From: an uncultured Synechococcus sp.
GTDB lineage: Bacteria; Cyanobacteriota; Cyanobacteriia; Phormidesmidales; Phormidesmidaceae
DNA: 32,281 nt
Assembly: GCA_937911865.1 (NCBI GenBank)
Contig: CALDSK010000290.1
Span: forward strand, 1 to 32,281
Direction: 5' to 3'
A model generated the notes under the pieces. The model worked only from the letters and a program-made list of their open reading frames with translations, did not search any database and was not told the DNA's origin. The translations under genes and the position numbers were made by a program. Below are positions 1 to 8,211 of this stretch, in pieces (the first letter of the stretch is position 1; each line of letters begins with the position of its first letter).

Positions 1-307
1 AGCGATCGCTAGACACTCACTTGTCAAAAAATCACTCTTTCATTGACTCATTGACTTAAGCACCCACTTGGCAAATCGCCACATCAGCAGACAAACCTCG
101 CTGCTTCTGTAGCAAAAATAAAGTTCAAGTCAGTCAATATGAATTTTTGCTATTCAAGCTACAATGCCATTGCGCTTAAATGAGTATAAATGACTAGGAA
201 GCTGACAGTATTTTGCTGATTACAGCATCAGACCAGCAGATAAGGTGCTGAGCTGCAAAGGTCTTGTATGGCCATTTCAGTTGTGTTGTGAGTGAGTTTG
301 TAAACCT
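1..307. other. Left-edge intergenic stretch
   Basis: No convincing gene is visible. A HIP1 octamer lies at 2-9. The stretch is fairly AT-rich, and a TACAAT-like -10 box at 160-165 has no good -35 partner. It probably holds the promoter of the small gene that starts at 308 plus the end of the preceding intergenic region. Confidence 0.5.
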
Positions 308-535
308 ATGCCCTTGATCGAACCTATTAATCAGGTATCTGAGACCGTGTCTTCTAGTTCTAAGGAAGTCTCCTCGTCTAGCCAGGCTGCCGTCTCAGCA
401 GGAAACGACGATAAGGTGTGTTGGATTGAAGTAAAACGATATCCCTATCAGCCCGATCACCAAGTTGAGCTGCTTCATCTACAGGCGGAAGCTGATGCGC
501 TGCTGATTAAATTGCAAAGCGCTGCCAATCAATAA
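308..535 (+). CDS. Small conserved-type hypothetical protein (75 aa)
   Basis: No enzymatic or binding motif is recognised. The first 35 residues are Ser-rich and look disordered. The second half is compact, with the run WIEVKRYPYQPDHQVELLHL followed by an amphipathic helix rich in Leu, Ala and Glu. I recall similar short proteins ending in a helix of this kind (LLHLQAEADALL) in cyanobacteria, but could not search for them. There is no obvious Shine-Dalgarno site before the ATG, which is common in cyanobacteria. It stands alone, about 210 bases before the next gene on the same strand. The clear change from low complexity to a charged helix argues for a real gene, but the function is unknown. 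Confidence 0.65.
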   Translation: MPLIEPINQVSETVSSSSKEVSSSSQAAVSAGNDDKVCWIEVKRYPYQPDHQVELLHLQAEADALLIKLQSAANQ

Positions 536-745
536 CATCAACCGCAAAGCACTGCTAGTAGATGGGCGCTGCTACTAGCTGCTACCAGATGAGATGCGGC
601 GCAGCAAAAAGCTGACGCAATATGTGCTAGCGATGATGTCAGCCTGTTAAGAATTTGCCTGCAAGCCTGCAAGACTAGTTTTGATGCGATTATCTTTAAA
701 GCTGTATGCCGAATACAGCGATATCAAAGGTAAAAGCTGGTTGAT

Positions 746-1288
746 ATGGGTGAGCGAAAAGAGACAGAAACACAGAGAGAGATCGCCAAAGAAAAGCGTG
801 CTTTATCACAGCAATCAATACCCTTAGGCTATCAGCAGGTCTATAGCTGTCCTGCCTGTGGTAGCGGGCAGATCAGTGCAATGGCCATGATGGATGTATT
901 TGCCTGTGACTTTTGTCGGCATATGTTCACAGCCAATCTGCAGACGCAGTCTGTGCAGCTAGCCGACAGCGTTCAGCCGATGGCCTGGCACTGGACGGGC
1001 CATCGCTGGAGAGCAGCCCATCAAAGTGAAACAACTGCCGGACTAGTCTGGGGATTTGCATTGATTTTGACGGCAGCGCCAGTTGGATTGATTTCCATTT
1101 CTAACTATGTGTTTCCACCGTCGGGCGGACTACAGTTTGTATTGAGCTGGGTTGCGCTCACAGGTGTGAGCCACAGCATTATGTCTGTCTGGTTGTTAGC
1201 AGAGTATCATCGGTGGCCATGGTATGTGGCAGGCCGCATTCGGCTACAGCGGTTACGAGAGCAGTTGAGCGAACAGTGGGCGGCTTAG
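746..1288 (+). CDS. Zinc-ribbon membrane protein, hypothetical (180 aa)
   Basis: The first 30 residues are charged. They are followed by a zinc-ribbon-like pair, CPACGSG and CDFC, spaced about 15 residues apart. Two hydrophobic segments follow, around residues 98-120 (GLVWGFALILTAAPVGLI) and 128-150, and then a short basic tail. The layout suggests a cytoplasmic metal-binding head anchored in a membrane by two helices. Uncharacterised cyanobacterial proteins of this build exist, but I do not recognise a named family. The ATG at 746 begins a charged segment; no strong ribosome binding site is visible. The function is unknown, and whether it sits in the plasma or thylakoid membrane cannot be told. 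Confidence 0.75.
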   Translation: MGERKETETQREIAKEKRALSQQSIPLGYQQVYSCPACGSGQISAMAMMDVFACDFCRHMFTANLQTQSVQLADSVQPMAWHWTGHRWRAAHQSETTAGLVWGFALILTAAPVGLISISNYVFPPSGGLQFVLSWVALTGVSHSIMSVWLLAEYHRWPWYVAGRIRLQRLREQLSEQWAA

Positions 1289-1649
1289 GTTGAGTTAAGC
1301 CGCACCTACTGGGTTTAGAAGCACCTACTGAGGAAGCACACACTGAGAACGATTCATCAGAACGATTCATCTAAAACGATTCATCTAAGAGGCTCTAGCT
1401 AAGAAGCACTCAAAGCTAAAAACCGCTAAAGAATATTTTGGAAGAAGGGTTGGAGCATCAGTAGCGCCTTGCGTAGAAGGACACGGAAATTTGTGCAAAT
1501 TGCGATCGCTAAGCTGTGTTTGTAAGTTTTGTTTGTATGTTTTTTCGTTAATGAGTTTTGTTTGTTTGGCGTGAACACAAGTTGCCCGTAGAGGGACCCG
1601 TAGAAACACCAAGCAGAATTGATACACCCCCCAAAAACACAACGAGTGC
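1289..1649. other. Intergenic spacer with short direct repeats
   Basis: This convergent spacer lies between the zinc-ribbon gene and msrA. It contains GCACCTACTG twice (1302-1311, 1321-1330), AACGATTCATC three times (1348-1358, 1361-1371, 1375-1385) and a HIP1 site near 1503. The minus-strand open frame 1385-1642 has no protein-like composition or motif and is not called. No clear terminator hairpin was found. Confidence 0.5.
1348..1385. repeat. Three direct copies of AACGATTCATC
   Basis: Three perfect 11-base copies begin at 1348, 1361 and 1375, with periods of 13 and 14. The array sits just downstream of the zinc-ribbon gene. It is one of many short tandem duplications in this window. Confidence 0.9.
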
Positions 1650-2192
1650 CTACTGTTGCGGCCGCTTCAAACTTTTTTTGAACAGGTATTGCTGATGCTC
1701 TTCGCTAGCTAGCCAATAGTCACTAGCCGCTTGAATTTGAGTCACGATCGGATCTAAATGTCTATCGCTAGCATCAAGCTGAGCTTTGGAGTCCTGAGCA
1801 GCTTTGAGCTGAATTGAGGTGTGACAAAAAATAACAGAGCGGTATTGTTCGCCCCGGTCTGGGCCCTGACGGTTGAGCGTAGTAGGGTCGTGGCACGCCC
1901 AGAAAAGAGCGAGCAGGGTCTCGTATGAGGCGATCGCAGGATCGTATTGAATCTGCGCGACCTCTGCATGGCCTGTAATGCGCGCGAGGACATCTAAGTA
2001 GCACGGGTTCTCAAAATGGCCGCCCATATAGCCAACAGAGGTACGAACAACACCCGGCTGCGTGCGAAAGACTTCTTCGGTATGCCAAAAGCAGCCCGCA
2101 CCGAAGGTTGCAAAAGCCAGTGTCGAGTCAGTACGAGCAGAAAGCTGTGTATCAAGCTGAGCATTCATAAATATCGTTTGTCGGTATTTCAC
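1650..2192 (-). CDS. msrA: Peptide-methionine (S)-S-oxide reductase MsrA
   Basis: Reduces the S epimer of methionine sulfoxide in free or protein-bound Met, repairing oxidative damage in the cytosol using thioredoxin. The hallmark GAGCFWHTEE is at residues 31-40 with catalytic Cys34. Further family blocks are SVGYMGG, the ITGHAEVAQIQYDP region, LLALFWACHDPTTLNRQGPDRGEQYRS (here given only as a block) and a C-terminal EEHQQYL. At 180 aa the length is normal for MsrA. The ATG at 2192 is used; Met9 is an equally possible start and would remove eight residues. The gene is monocistronic and convergent with its upstream neighbour. No MsrB gene is adjacent. The family assignment is firm. Confidence 0.95.
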   Translation of the reverse strand: MKYRQTIFMNAQLDTQLSARTDSTLAFATFGAGCFWHTEEVFRTQPGVVRTSVGYMGGHFENPCYLDVLARITGHAEVAQIQYDPAIASYETLLALFWACHDPTTLNRQGPDRGEQYRSVIFCHTSIQLKAAQDSKAQLDASDRHLDPIVTQIQAASDYWLASEEHQQYLFKKSLKRPQQ

Positions 2193-2714
2193 CGCGAGGA
2201 AATAGTTATTTTTTTGGCGAATTTATCCGGATATGCGTATACATCGGTAGGTCAATGCTTTTGAGCACTCGTTCTGATGAGGTTTGCGTATGCCTCTATG
2301 GATACTTGTATCAAGACTACGTAAGCGATAGTTACATACTCCGATGTTGATATGTTTTTGATCGCACTAGAGTACGTAGTGTAATCGTTAAGGTTTCAGA
2401 GGATGAGGCGTTCACTGAATGACCGATAGGCTAAAGCACATTGGGAAGCTAAAGCTGTCAGTTGAGTGACATCCCACTGCATTAGGTTGAGTTTTTGCAG
2501 TCCATCTGAAGAGTGAGTGTTTGGCGGCGCGTTTATTGCTCGTTTTGTGACGTGCTGTACTGCTAGCGGCTTTGTTGTTTGAGCCTCTGCAATGTTGCTG
2601 TGACTAACGGCAGCTGTATTTTTTCTAACTCACGCGCTAGGTCCGTTGCACCCAGTAGATAAGGGGGGCAACAGATTTCAGATGCAAATCTCTATTACCT
2701 GGGAGTATTTCCTT
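2193..2714. other. Divergent intergenic region between msrA and the CAP gene
   Basis: About 520 bases separate two divergent genes and should contain both promoters. An 8-base inverted repeat, ACTACGTA (2316-2323) and TACGTAGT (2373-2380), flanks an AT-rich centre and could bind a regulator, although the arms are short and far apart. A TTG at 2646 is in frame with the downstream gene but is not favoured as its start. Nothing else was recognised. Confidence 0.45.
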
Positions 2715-3632
2715 ATGAAGTGGACTGCTTTGTGGAGTCTGGTGATAACAGGCGTTATGGCGACAGGCTGCGGTTCTAGCAGCAGTGGTCAAAAGGAGAG
2801 TAGCGAGGCTAACAGGCAGAGCACTGCGCCCGCTGACATTGTCGCTCAAGACAGCTGTACGCCCATGGAAGAATTCTTTTCTGACCTGCTAAACAGAACA
2901 AACAGTGCGCGCGCCGCGGTCGGTGCGCCAGACCTAAAATTCTCCTTTCAGCTAGGAAAGTCCGCCCAAGACTATGCAGAAAAAATGGCCACCGAAAACT
3001 TCTTTGGCCACGGGGCGAAAGACTCATATCAAACCCGCATTAGGGTCACTGGCTATACAGGGGAATGGGTTGGAGAGAACCTAGTAGCCGGGCGCTATAC
3101 GTCTGGCGGCGCATTCACTAACTGGATGAACAGCGACTCGCACTATAAAAATTTGATTAATCCAGCCTACACCGAAGTGGGATTTGGGGTGTTTGATACG
3201 ACTGGCAGCTCTAAATACGGACGATACTGGACGCAGCATTTAGGCTCTGGCAATAGCCAGGAGGGCATTTACCTTCCTGGTAATTGCGGTGCGATTACGA
3301 CGACTGCGCCTGATGTTGCGCCCTCAAGCGCAGTAGCAGGCCGCTCAAATATTTCGGGAAAAGAAAGGGATATTAAAAAGTCATTGCCGAAATCAGTAGA
3401 CGCTTCAGACAAGCTCTCGCTGACAGGCCACGGAACTATTCCCGTAGGCTCCTTAGCATTCGCGGTAGCTGGCAAAGCGAACAGCGGTAATCAAGAGATT
3501 CCTGAGCCGGCTTTGCTATTAGGCCTAATGGGCTTAGGCGTAGCGATTGTGCGAGACCGCAAAGTAGCTGCCAGTAAAAGAGCTGCTGCCAAACAAGCTA
3601 CGCCTGAGCCAACGCATCCCTTTATCTTTTGA
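2715..3632 (+). CDS. Secreted CAP/SCP-domain protein with lipobox and PEP-CTERM-like tail
   Basis: The ATG at 2715 is preferred over the upstream TTG because GGGAG lies at 2701-2705 and the protein then opens with a signal sequence, MKWTALWSLVITGVMATGC, ending in a lipobox-like ATGC with Cys19. A Ser-rich spacer leads into a CAP (cysteine-rich secretory/SCP) domain at about residues 54-185. It shows LLNRTNSAR, FFGHGAKDS, VGENLVAG, WMNSDSHYKNLI and YWTQHLG, and so keeps the two His and acidic residues typical of bacterial CAP proteins. After a low-complexity linker comes IPEPALLLGLMGLGVAIVRD, with PEP at 263-265, a short hydrophobic helix and basic residues. This matches a PEP-CTERM sorting signal, but about 25 extra residues follow it. 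The 305-aa product is probably envelope-bound; the substrate is unknown. Confidence 0.85.
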   Translation: MKWTALWSLVITGVMATGCGSSSSGQKESSEANRQSTAPADIVAQDSCTPMEEFFSDLLNRTNSARAAVGAPDLKFSFQLGKSAQDYAEKMATENFFGHGAKDSYQTRIRVTGYTGEWVGENLVAGRYTSGGAFTNWMNSDSHYKNLINPAYTEVGFGVFDTTGSSKYGRYWTQHLGSGNSQEGIYLPGNCGAITTTAPDVAPSSAVAGRSNISGKERDIKKSLPKSVDASDKLSLTGHGTIPVGSLAFAVAGKANSGNQEIPEPALLLGLMGLGVAIVRDRKVAASKRAAAKQATPEPTHPFIF

Positions 3633-3680
3633 ATGCAGCCCTTTTGAATGCAGCTCTTTTTGTAGCCTTTTGAATGTGGC
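3626..3680. repeat. Direct repeats of CTTTTGAATGCAGC overlapping a stop codon
   Basis: Copies lie at 3626-3639 and 3641-3654, a 15-base period, with a variant (CTTTTGAATGTGGC) at 3667-3680. The first copy contains the TGA stop of the CAP-domain gene, so a 3'-end segment has been duplicated past the stop. Confidence 0.85.
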
Positions 3681-3730
3681 TTCTAAGCGCGAATCCTCTA
3701 ATCACGGTCTGTCGGGGAGGAGAGACTACA

Positions 3731-3761
3731 AGCGCGTGACTTAGAAAGCGCGTGACTTAGA
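3731..3761. repeat. Tandem AGCGCGTGACTTAGA overlapping a stop codon
   Basis: Two perfect 15-base copies lie at 3731-3745 and 3747-3761, period 16. The right copy contains the TAA stop of the minus-strand ABC-2 permease gene (3757-3759). Confidence 0.88.
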
Positions 3762-4551
3762 GCTGGCGCTCTTCTACCAGCATCCGCTGATAAGACAACC
3801 AACCGACAATAACCATAGCACCCGCGAATATTAGCAAGAACCAAAAGTGACCACCGCCATCACCTAGGGGATTTTCAGCATCTAGCAGTGCGTCGGTCAG
3901 GGCTTCGGTCATATGGTAAATCGGATTGAATTTAGCAATGTCGAGCAGCGACTCAGGGAAAAGAGAAATAGGTAAAAAAGCGCCACCCAACACCATAAGC
4001 GGTACGCCAAAAGCGGCAATCAAAGCGCTGACATCCTCGGTGCGGCGAGCAAACTGAGTTCCGAGCATAAACCCTAAGCCGACATATGCCAGGATGCTAA
4101 GCCAGATGATGAAAACAGCTAAAGGCCAAGCTGCACCTGGGAAATCGGCTCCGGCAATAAGGGCGATCGCAAAAATAACCAGTGTCTGCCCCACCCCAAT
4201 CACACTGTGTGCCAAAAAAATTCCCAGGAAATAAGAGATCCCACTTAGCGGCGACAGAAACAGGCGCTTCAACGTTTGCTGTTCACGCTCAGACACAACC
4301 GTCGCTACACCGCCGCCCAGACAGCTAAAAAACAGAGCCGCACCGACAAGCGTCGGCGGCGCGGCCACTTCAAAAGCCGTACTTACTGTGGTATCCGCTC
4401 GCTCTGCGGTGATTAGCCCATTGAGCATCAAAATCAGCGCCGGAAAGATTAGCCAGGAAATAAGACTCCGTCTTCGCCGGAACAGTTCAGTCAATATTCG
4501 GCGAGCCACAGCCCAGCTCTCACGCCAATATTTTTTTAGGAGTCTGACCAT
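3757..4551 (-). CDS. ABC-2 type transporter permease
   Basis: Integral membrane subunit of an ABC-2 exporter of the drug/polysaccharide/Nod-J class. The 264-aa protein has about six hydrophobic segments: roughly residues 32-50, 67-88, 108-132, 142-165, 178-200 and 235-255. It also carries the ABC-2 signature region VVSEREQQTLKRLFLSPLSG, typical of the cytoplasmic coupling segment after the second helix. Family members pair with a separate ATPase; none is in this window, since the upstream gene is a divergent peroxiredoxin. It is therefore an orphan permease that must use an ATPase encoded elsewhere. Substrate unknown. The basic N-terminus (MVRLLKKYWRES) supports the ATG at 4551. Confidence 0.9.
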   Translation of the reverse strand: MVRLLKKYWRESWAVARRILTELFRRRRSLISWLIFPALILMLNGLITAERADTTVSTAFEVAAPPTLVGAALFFSCLGGGVATVVSEREQQTLKRLFLSPLSGISYFLGIFLAHSVIGVGQTLVIFAIALIAGADFPGAAWPLAVFIIWLSILAYVGLGFMLGTQFARRTEDVSALIAAFGVPLMVLGGAFLPISLFPESLLDIAKFNPIYHMTEALTDALLDAENPLGDGGGHFWFLLIFAGAMVIVGWLSYQRMLVEERQL

Positions 4552-4638
4552 AGCTCTCTCGCGTAATGACTAGTCGCCATAACAGATACGACTGCGAGCG
4601 CATTATAGACTTGAGATAGCTCTTTATTTTCTCGGTTT

Positions 4639-5205
4639 ATGACGCTTCGCCGTACTTTATTAGTGCTATGCCTCAGCACGGTTTTGACGCTTACTTCTAT
4701 GTTGGCGGCACCTTTTAACTCACCCCTTATGCCTGTAGCCCATGCGCTGGGGGGGACACAGCCTGCTATCGACCAGCCCGCACCTTCTTTTAGCCTACCG
4801 ACCAACAGTGGCGATGGTGAAATTGCGCTCTCTGACTATGTAGGGGAATGGGTTGTTCTTTACTTCTATCCACGAGACTTTACGTCGGGATGTACGCTCG
4901 AAGCTCAACGGTTTCAGCGAGATTTGCAGGAATACAAAACTCGCAACACAGAGATTATTGGGGTGAGTGCAGATGACGTTGCCTCTCACGCAGAATTTTG
5001 TGAATCTGAAGCGTTAGAATTTCCGCTGCTCTCTGATACAGATGGTGCGGTCAGTAAAGCTTATGGATCTTGGATTAAGCCGATGTCACGGCGGCATACA
5101 TATTTGATTGATCCAGAAGGTATTTTGCGGGAACGGTTTTTAGGCGTGCGGCCGGCAATTCATAGTCAAGAAGTGCTCGCTAGGCTCGATGAGCTGCAAA
5201 GTTAG
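4639..5205 (+). CDS. Exported peroxiredoxin, PrxQ/Bcp type
   Basis: A thiol peroxidase that reduces H2O2 and organic hydroperoxides. Residues 1-36 form a cleavable signal peptide: MTLRRTLLVL, a hydrophobic core, and AHA before Leu37. This indicates export to the thylakoid lumen or periplasm. The AhpC/TSA-like fold covers about residues 43-186, with WVVLYFYPRDFTSGCTLEAQ holding peroxidatic Cys85, and PLLSDTDGAVSKAYG further on. Classical PrxQ/Bcp has a resolving Cys five residues after the peroxidatic one. Here that position is Gln90, and the only other mature Cys is Cys121 (AEFCESE). It either uses Cys121 or behaves as a 1-Cys enzyme. Divergent from the ABC-2 permease with a short shared promoter region. 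Confidence 0.92.
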   Translation: MTLRRTLLVLCLSTVLTLTSMLAAPFNSPLMPVAHALGGTQPAIDQPAPSFSLPTNSGDGEIALSDYVGEWVVLYFYPRDFTSGCTLEAQRFQRDLQEYKTRNTEIIGVSADDVASHAEFCESEALEFPLLSDTDGAVSKAYGSWIKPMSRRHTYLIDPEGILRERFLGVRPAIHSQEVLARLDELQS

Positions 5206-5334
5206 TTTGAAGAGCCTCTACAGAACGTCAGCTGAGCTGTAATAATTTGGCCCAGTCGGATAACCGCCTCTCATCAGTCGCAATTCAGCCGCTAGACTAG
5301 AGAGATAGTTTAATTGCCCACTGGAGATCCATTC

Positions 5335-5574
5335 ATGTCCACGCTTGCTTTAACAGAGCCCAACGTTGAGAAAGTTTTAGATGAGCTACGTCCCTATCTG
5401 TTGGCGGACGGTGGCAATGTAGAACTCGTAGAACTCGATGGCCCCATCGTGAAATTGCGCTTAAACGGTGCTTGCAGTAGCTGCCCAAGCTCTGCAATGA
5501 CCCTGCGGATGGGCATTGAGCGTCGCCTACGGGAATTTATTCCTGAGATTGCTGAGATTCAACAGGTGGCTTAA
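5335..5574 (+). CDS. NifU C-terminal-domain Fe-S scaffold protein
   Basis: A small Fe-S cluster assembly or carrier protein (NifU-C/NFU domain) thought to bind a 4Fe-4S cluster between two subunits and pass it to targets such as photosystem I. The 79-aa product is almost all domain: NVEKVLDELRPYLLADGGNV, then LNGACSSCPSS with Cys47 and Cys50 as cluster ligands, then MTLRMGIERRL. The ATG at 5335 is chosen over an upstream in-frame TTG at 5314 because GGAG at 5323-5326 is well placed before it and the family normally starts just before this helix. Cyanobacterial NfuA of this size is the major scaffold. A strong terminator follows at 5604. Confidence 0.94.
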   Translation: MSTLALTEPNVEKVLDELRPYLLADGGNVELVELDGPIVKLRLNGACSSCPSSAMTLRMGIERRLREFIPEIAEIQQVA

Positions 5575-5603
5575 GTCCATACGGCTGATTCGCAATCTTT
5601 ATG

Positions 5604-5640
5604 AAAGGGGCGGCAGAGTAGTTACTCTGACCGCCCCTTT
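5604..5640 (+). terminator. Rho-independent terminator after the nifU-like gene
   Basis: A 10-bp perfect stem pairs AAAGGGGCGG (5604-5613) with CCGCCCCTTT (5631-5640). Inner pairing of AGAGTA with TACTCT extends it. The right arm ends in TTT. It lies 30 bases after the stop codon and separates this gene from serS. Confidence 0.85.
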
Positions 5641-5678
5641 GACTGTTAACCTTGCTATTGAAAAAGTAGGAAAAGACT

Positions 5679-6959
5679 GTGCTGGATATTAAGCAAATTC
5701 GTAATCAAACCGAGCAGGTGAAAGCGGCACTGGGCCGACGGGGCGACTATGATTTATCTTCCTTGCTAGCGCTGGACGCTCAGCAGAGAGAAATTGAAAA
5801 GACGCGTTCGGATTTGCAGGCCAGCAGCAATGAAGTAGGCAAGTCGGTTGGGCAAAAGATGCGCGGCGGCGCAGACCCTAAAAGCGATGAGATTAAGGCG
5901 CTAAAGGATGAAGGCAATCGGTTAAAGCAAGAAATTAGTGAACTAGAGCCAAAAGAGCGTGAGCTGAAGGTACAGATTGAATCGATTTTGCTGACGCTGC
6001 CTAATTTGCCGAGTGACTCTACGCCTGAGGGAAAAAGCGAAGACGACAATGTAGAAGTGCGGCGATGGGGCGATGAGCTAATTGACGCGGACAAAACCTG
6101 TTTGCCGCACTACGAAATTGGCGAGAAGCTTGGCATTATGAATTTTGAGCGCTCTGTGAAAGTAGCGCAGAGTCGATTTGTCACGTTAATTGGCGCGGGC
6201 GCAGCCCTAGAGCGTGCCTTGATCTCATTTATGCTGGCGCGGCACACCGACGCGGGGTATACAGAGGTGCTGCCGCCGATTTTAGTCAATTCGGATTCGA
6301 TGCAGGGCAGTGGGCAACTGCCAAAGTTTGCAGAAGATGGGTTTAAGTGCGATCGCGATGATCTCTGGCTCACCCCCACTGCCGAAGTTCCGCTCACTAA
6401 CCTTCACCGAGAAGAGGTACTGACCGCAGAGCAGCTACCAATTAACTACTGTGCTTATACCCCTTGCTTCCGCAGAGAGGCTGGCAGCTATGGTCGCGAT
6501 ACCCGAGGACTGATTCGCTTACACCAGTTCAATAAAGTAGAGATGTACAAATTTGTGCATCCTGATAGCTCTTTCAACGAACTGGAAAAGCTAACCGCCG
6601 ATGCTGAAGATGTCTTGCAACAGCTAAAGCTGCCCTACCGAGTTTTAGAACTCTGTACAGGCGATCTAGGGTTTGGGGCGACCAAGACCTACGACCTGGA
6701 AGTCTGGCTACCATCAGCTGGTAAGTATCGGGAAATTTCTAGCTGCTCCAACTGTGTGGATTTTCAAGGACGACGAGCCAATATTCGATTTAAAGAATCA
6801 GGGAAAAAAGGTACGCAGTACGTGCACACGCTCAATGGCTCAGGGCTAGCAGTAGGCCGAACAATGGCGGCTATTTTAGAAAACTACCAGCAGGCTGATG
6901 GGGCGATCGCAGTTCCTGAAGTCTTGCAAAAGTATATGGGCGTGGACGTTATTAAATAG
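5679..6959 (+). CDS. serS: Seryl-tRNA synthetase
   Basis: Charges tRNA-Ser with serine in the cytosol. At 426 aa it has the standard class II SerRS layout. An N-terminal helical arm (about residues 28-105, heptad-like with many Lys, Glu and Leu) contacts the tRNA long variable arm. The catalytic domain carries TAEVPLTN (Thr234, Glu236), motif 2 (CFRREAGSYGRDTRG from Cys263) and motif 3 (GRTMAAILENY from Gly393). The start is GTG at 5679, with AGGA at 5668-5671 before it and the usual MLDIKQIRNQ opening. It leads a co-directional run with rseP, nth and rpsN, although gaps of 120 bases or more suggest separate promoters. Confidence 0.98.
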   Translation: MLDIKQIRNQTEQVKAALGRRGDYDLSSLLALDAQQREIEKTRSDLQASSNEVGKSVGQKMRGGADPKSDEIKALKDEGNRLKQEISELEPKERELKVQIESILLTLPNLPSDSTPEGKSEDDNVEVRRWGDELIDADKTCLPHYEIGEKLGIMNFERSVKVAQSRFVTLIGAGAALERALISFMLARHTDAGYTEVLPPILVNSDSMQGSGQLPKFAEDGFKCDRDDLWLTPTAEVPLTNLHREEVLTAEQLPINYCAYTPCFRREAGSYGRDTRGLIRLHQFNKVEMYKFVHPDSSFNELEKLTADAEDVLQQLKLPYRVLELCTGDLGFGATKTYDLEVWLPSAGKYREISSCSNCVDFQGRRANIRFKESGKKGTQYVHTLNGSGLAVGRTMAAILENYQQADGAIAVPEVLQKYMGVDVIK

Positions 6960-7081
6960 ATGAATCGATTAACTAAATGAATTGAAATGAATTGACAGGT
7001 GGGTTCTCCCTACCCTTCGACTCACACATTCACCGTTGTGGGCCTGTACAATAACAAAAGTTAACCTAGCGTCGCGTTTCT

Positions 7082-8182
7082 ATGACCGTACTGGCCGTCA
7101 TTGGAGTCCTTGCCCTCCTTATCTTTGTTCATGAGCTGGGTCACTTTATGGCTGCTCGTTTACAGGGTATCCATGTTAATCGCTTCTCTATTGGATTTGG
7201 GCCAATCTTGTGGAAATACCAGGGGCCTGAGACTGAGTACGCACTGCGCGCTGTTCCGCTTGGTGGCTTTGTCGGGTTCCCAGATGATGACCCTGAAAGC
7301 GCCATTCCACCAGAAGATCCCGATCTACTGCGCAATCGTCCTGTTTGGGACAGAGCAATCGTCATCAGCGCAGGCGTGATTGCTAATATGATCTTCGCCT
7401 ATCTGGTGTTTGTTTTACAGTTCGGCAGCTTGGGCGTGCCAGCCGTAAACCCCGGTGTCTTAATCCCGAGGGTCATAGTCGACGCGCCTGCCGAAACAGC
7501 AGGCCTCCAAAACAGCGACGTGATTCTCTCCGCGGGCGGCCAGACATTTGGACAGGGCGAAGGCGTACAAAGGAAACTGATTGACGTTATTCAATCGAGT
7601 CCGGGGACGCCAGTTGACCTGACAGTATTGCGTAACAGCCAACAGCTTGAGCTCTCTGTCACACCTCAGATCGACCCGGCAACTGGCGATGCGCTAATTG
7701 GGGTAGAGCTAAGCCCGAATTACGAACTTAACGACGATGGCACAGTTATCTTTCGATCTGCTAGAAATCCAGTCGAACTCTTCAGCGTAGCCGCACGCGA
7801 GTTTCAAGATAAAACCAAGCTGGTAGCGGGGGGCATGCTGTCACTGTTCACAAATTTTGCGGATATGGCCGGGCAGGTAGGCAGCCCCGTAAGAATTGTG
7901 GAGCAGGGAGCGGGCCTAGCCAACGATGACATCAGAACGCTGTTTCCCTTTGCGGCTATCATCAGTATCAACTTGGCCATCATTAACATTTTGCCGCTAC
8001 CCGCACTTGATGGCGGTCAGCTAGCCTTTTTGTTGATTGAAGCTGTGCGCGGCAAGCCACTGCCGATGCGCTTACAAGAAAGCGTGATGCAAACCGGCAT
8101 CTTTTTACTGCTAGGGCTAGGTATTTTCTTGATTATTCGAGATACGACTCAGCTTGAAGTATTGCAAAACCTGGGCCTTTAA
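7082..8182 (+). CDS. rseP: RseP-like site-2 protease (M50 zinc metalloprotease)
   Basis: A membrane-embedded zinc protease of the RseP/S2P family that cuts transmembrane segments, typically of anti-sigma factors. The zinc motif HELGH is at residues 17-21 in the first membrane helix (ALLIFVHELGHFMAARLQG). The second active-site motif, LPALDGG, is at 306-312, with Asp310 as third ligand. A PDZ-like domain lies between (about 130-215; IVDAPAETAGLQNSDVILSA). Further hydrophobic segments are at about 95-117 and 340-355. At 366 aa it matches cyanobacterial members. The substrate is not known from sequence. A TACAAT-like box at 7047 may be the -10 element, but no -35 was found. Confidence 0.95.
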   Translation: MTVLAVIGVLALLIFVHELGHFMAARLQGIHVNRFSIGFGPILWKYQGPETEYALRAVPLGGFVGFPDDDPESAIPPEDPDLLRNRPVWDRAIVISAGVIANMIFAYLVFVLQFGSLGVPAVNPGVLIPRVIVDAPAETAGLQNSDVILSAGGQTFGQGEGVQRKLIDVIQSSPGTPVDLTVLRNSQQLELSVTPQIDPATGDALIGVELSPNYELNDDGTVIFRSARNPVELFSVAAREFQDKTKLVAGGMLSLFTNFADMAGQVGSPVRIVEQGAGLANDDIRTLFPFAAIISINLAIINILPLPALDGGQLAFLLIEAVRGKPLPMRLQESVMQTGIFLLLGLGIFLIIRDTTQLEVLQNLGL

Positions 8183-8211
8183 GACCATTGGGCAAATGAT
8201 TCCGTAAAACT

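Noticed and set aside
1385..1642. Minus-strand 85-aa open frame
   Set aside because: Its composition is not protein-like; it overlaps direct repeats and a HIP1 site in an intergenic spacer.
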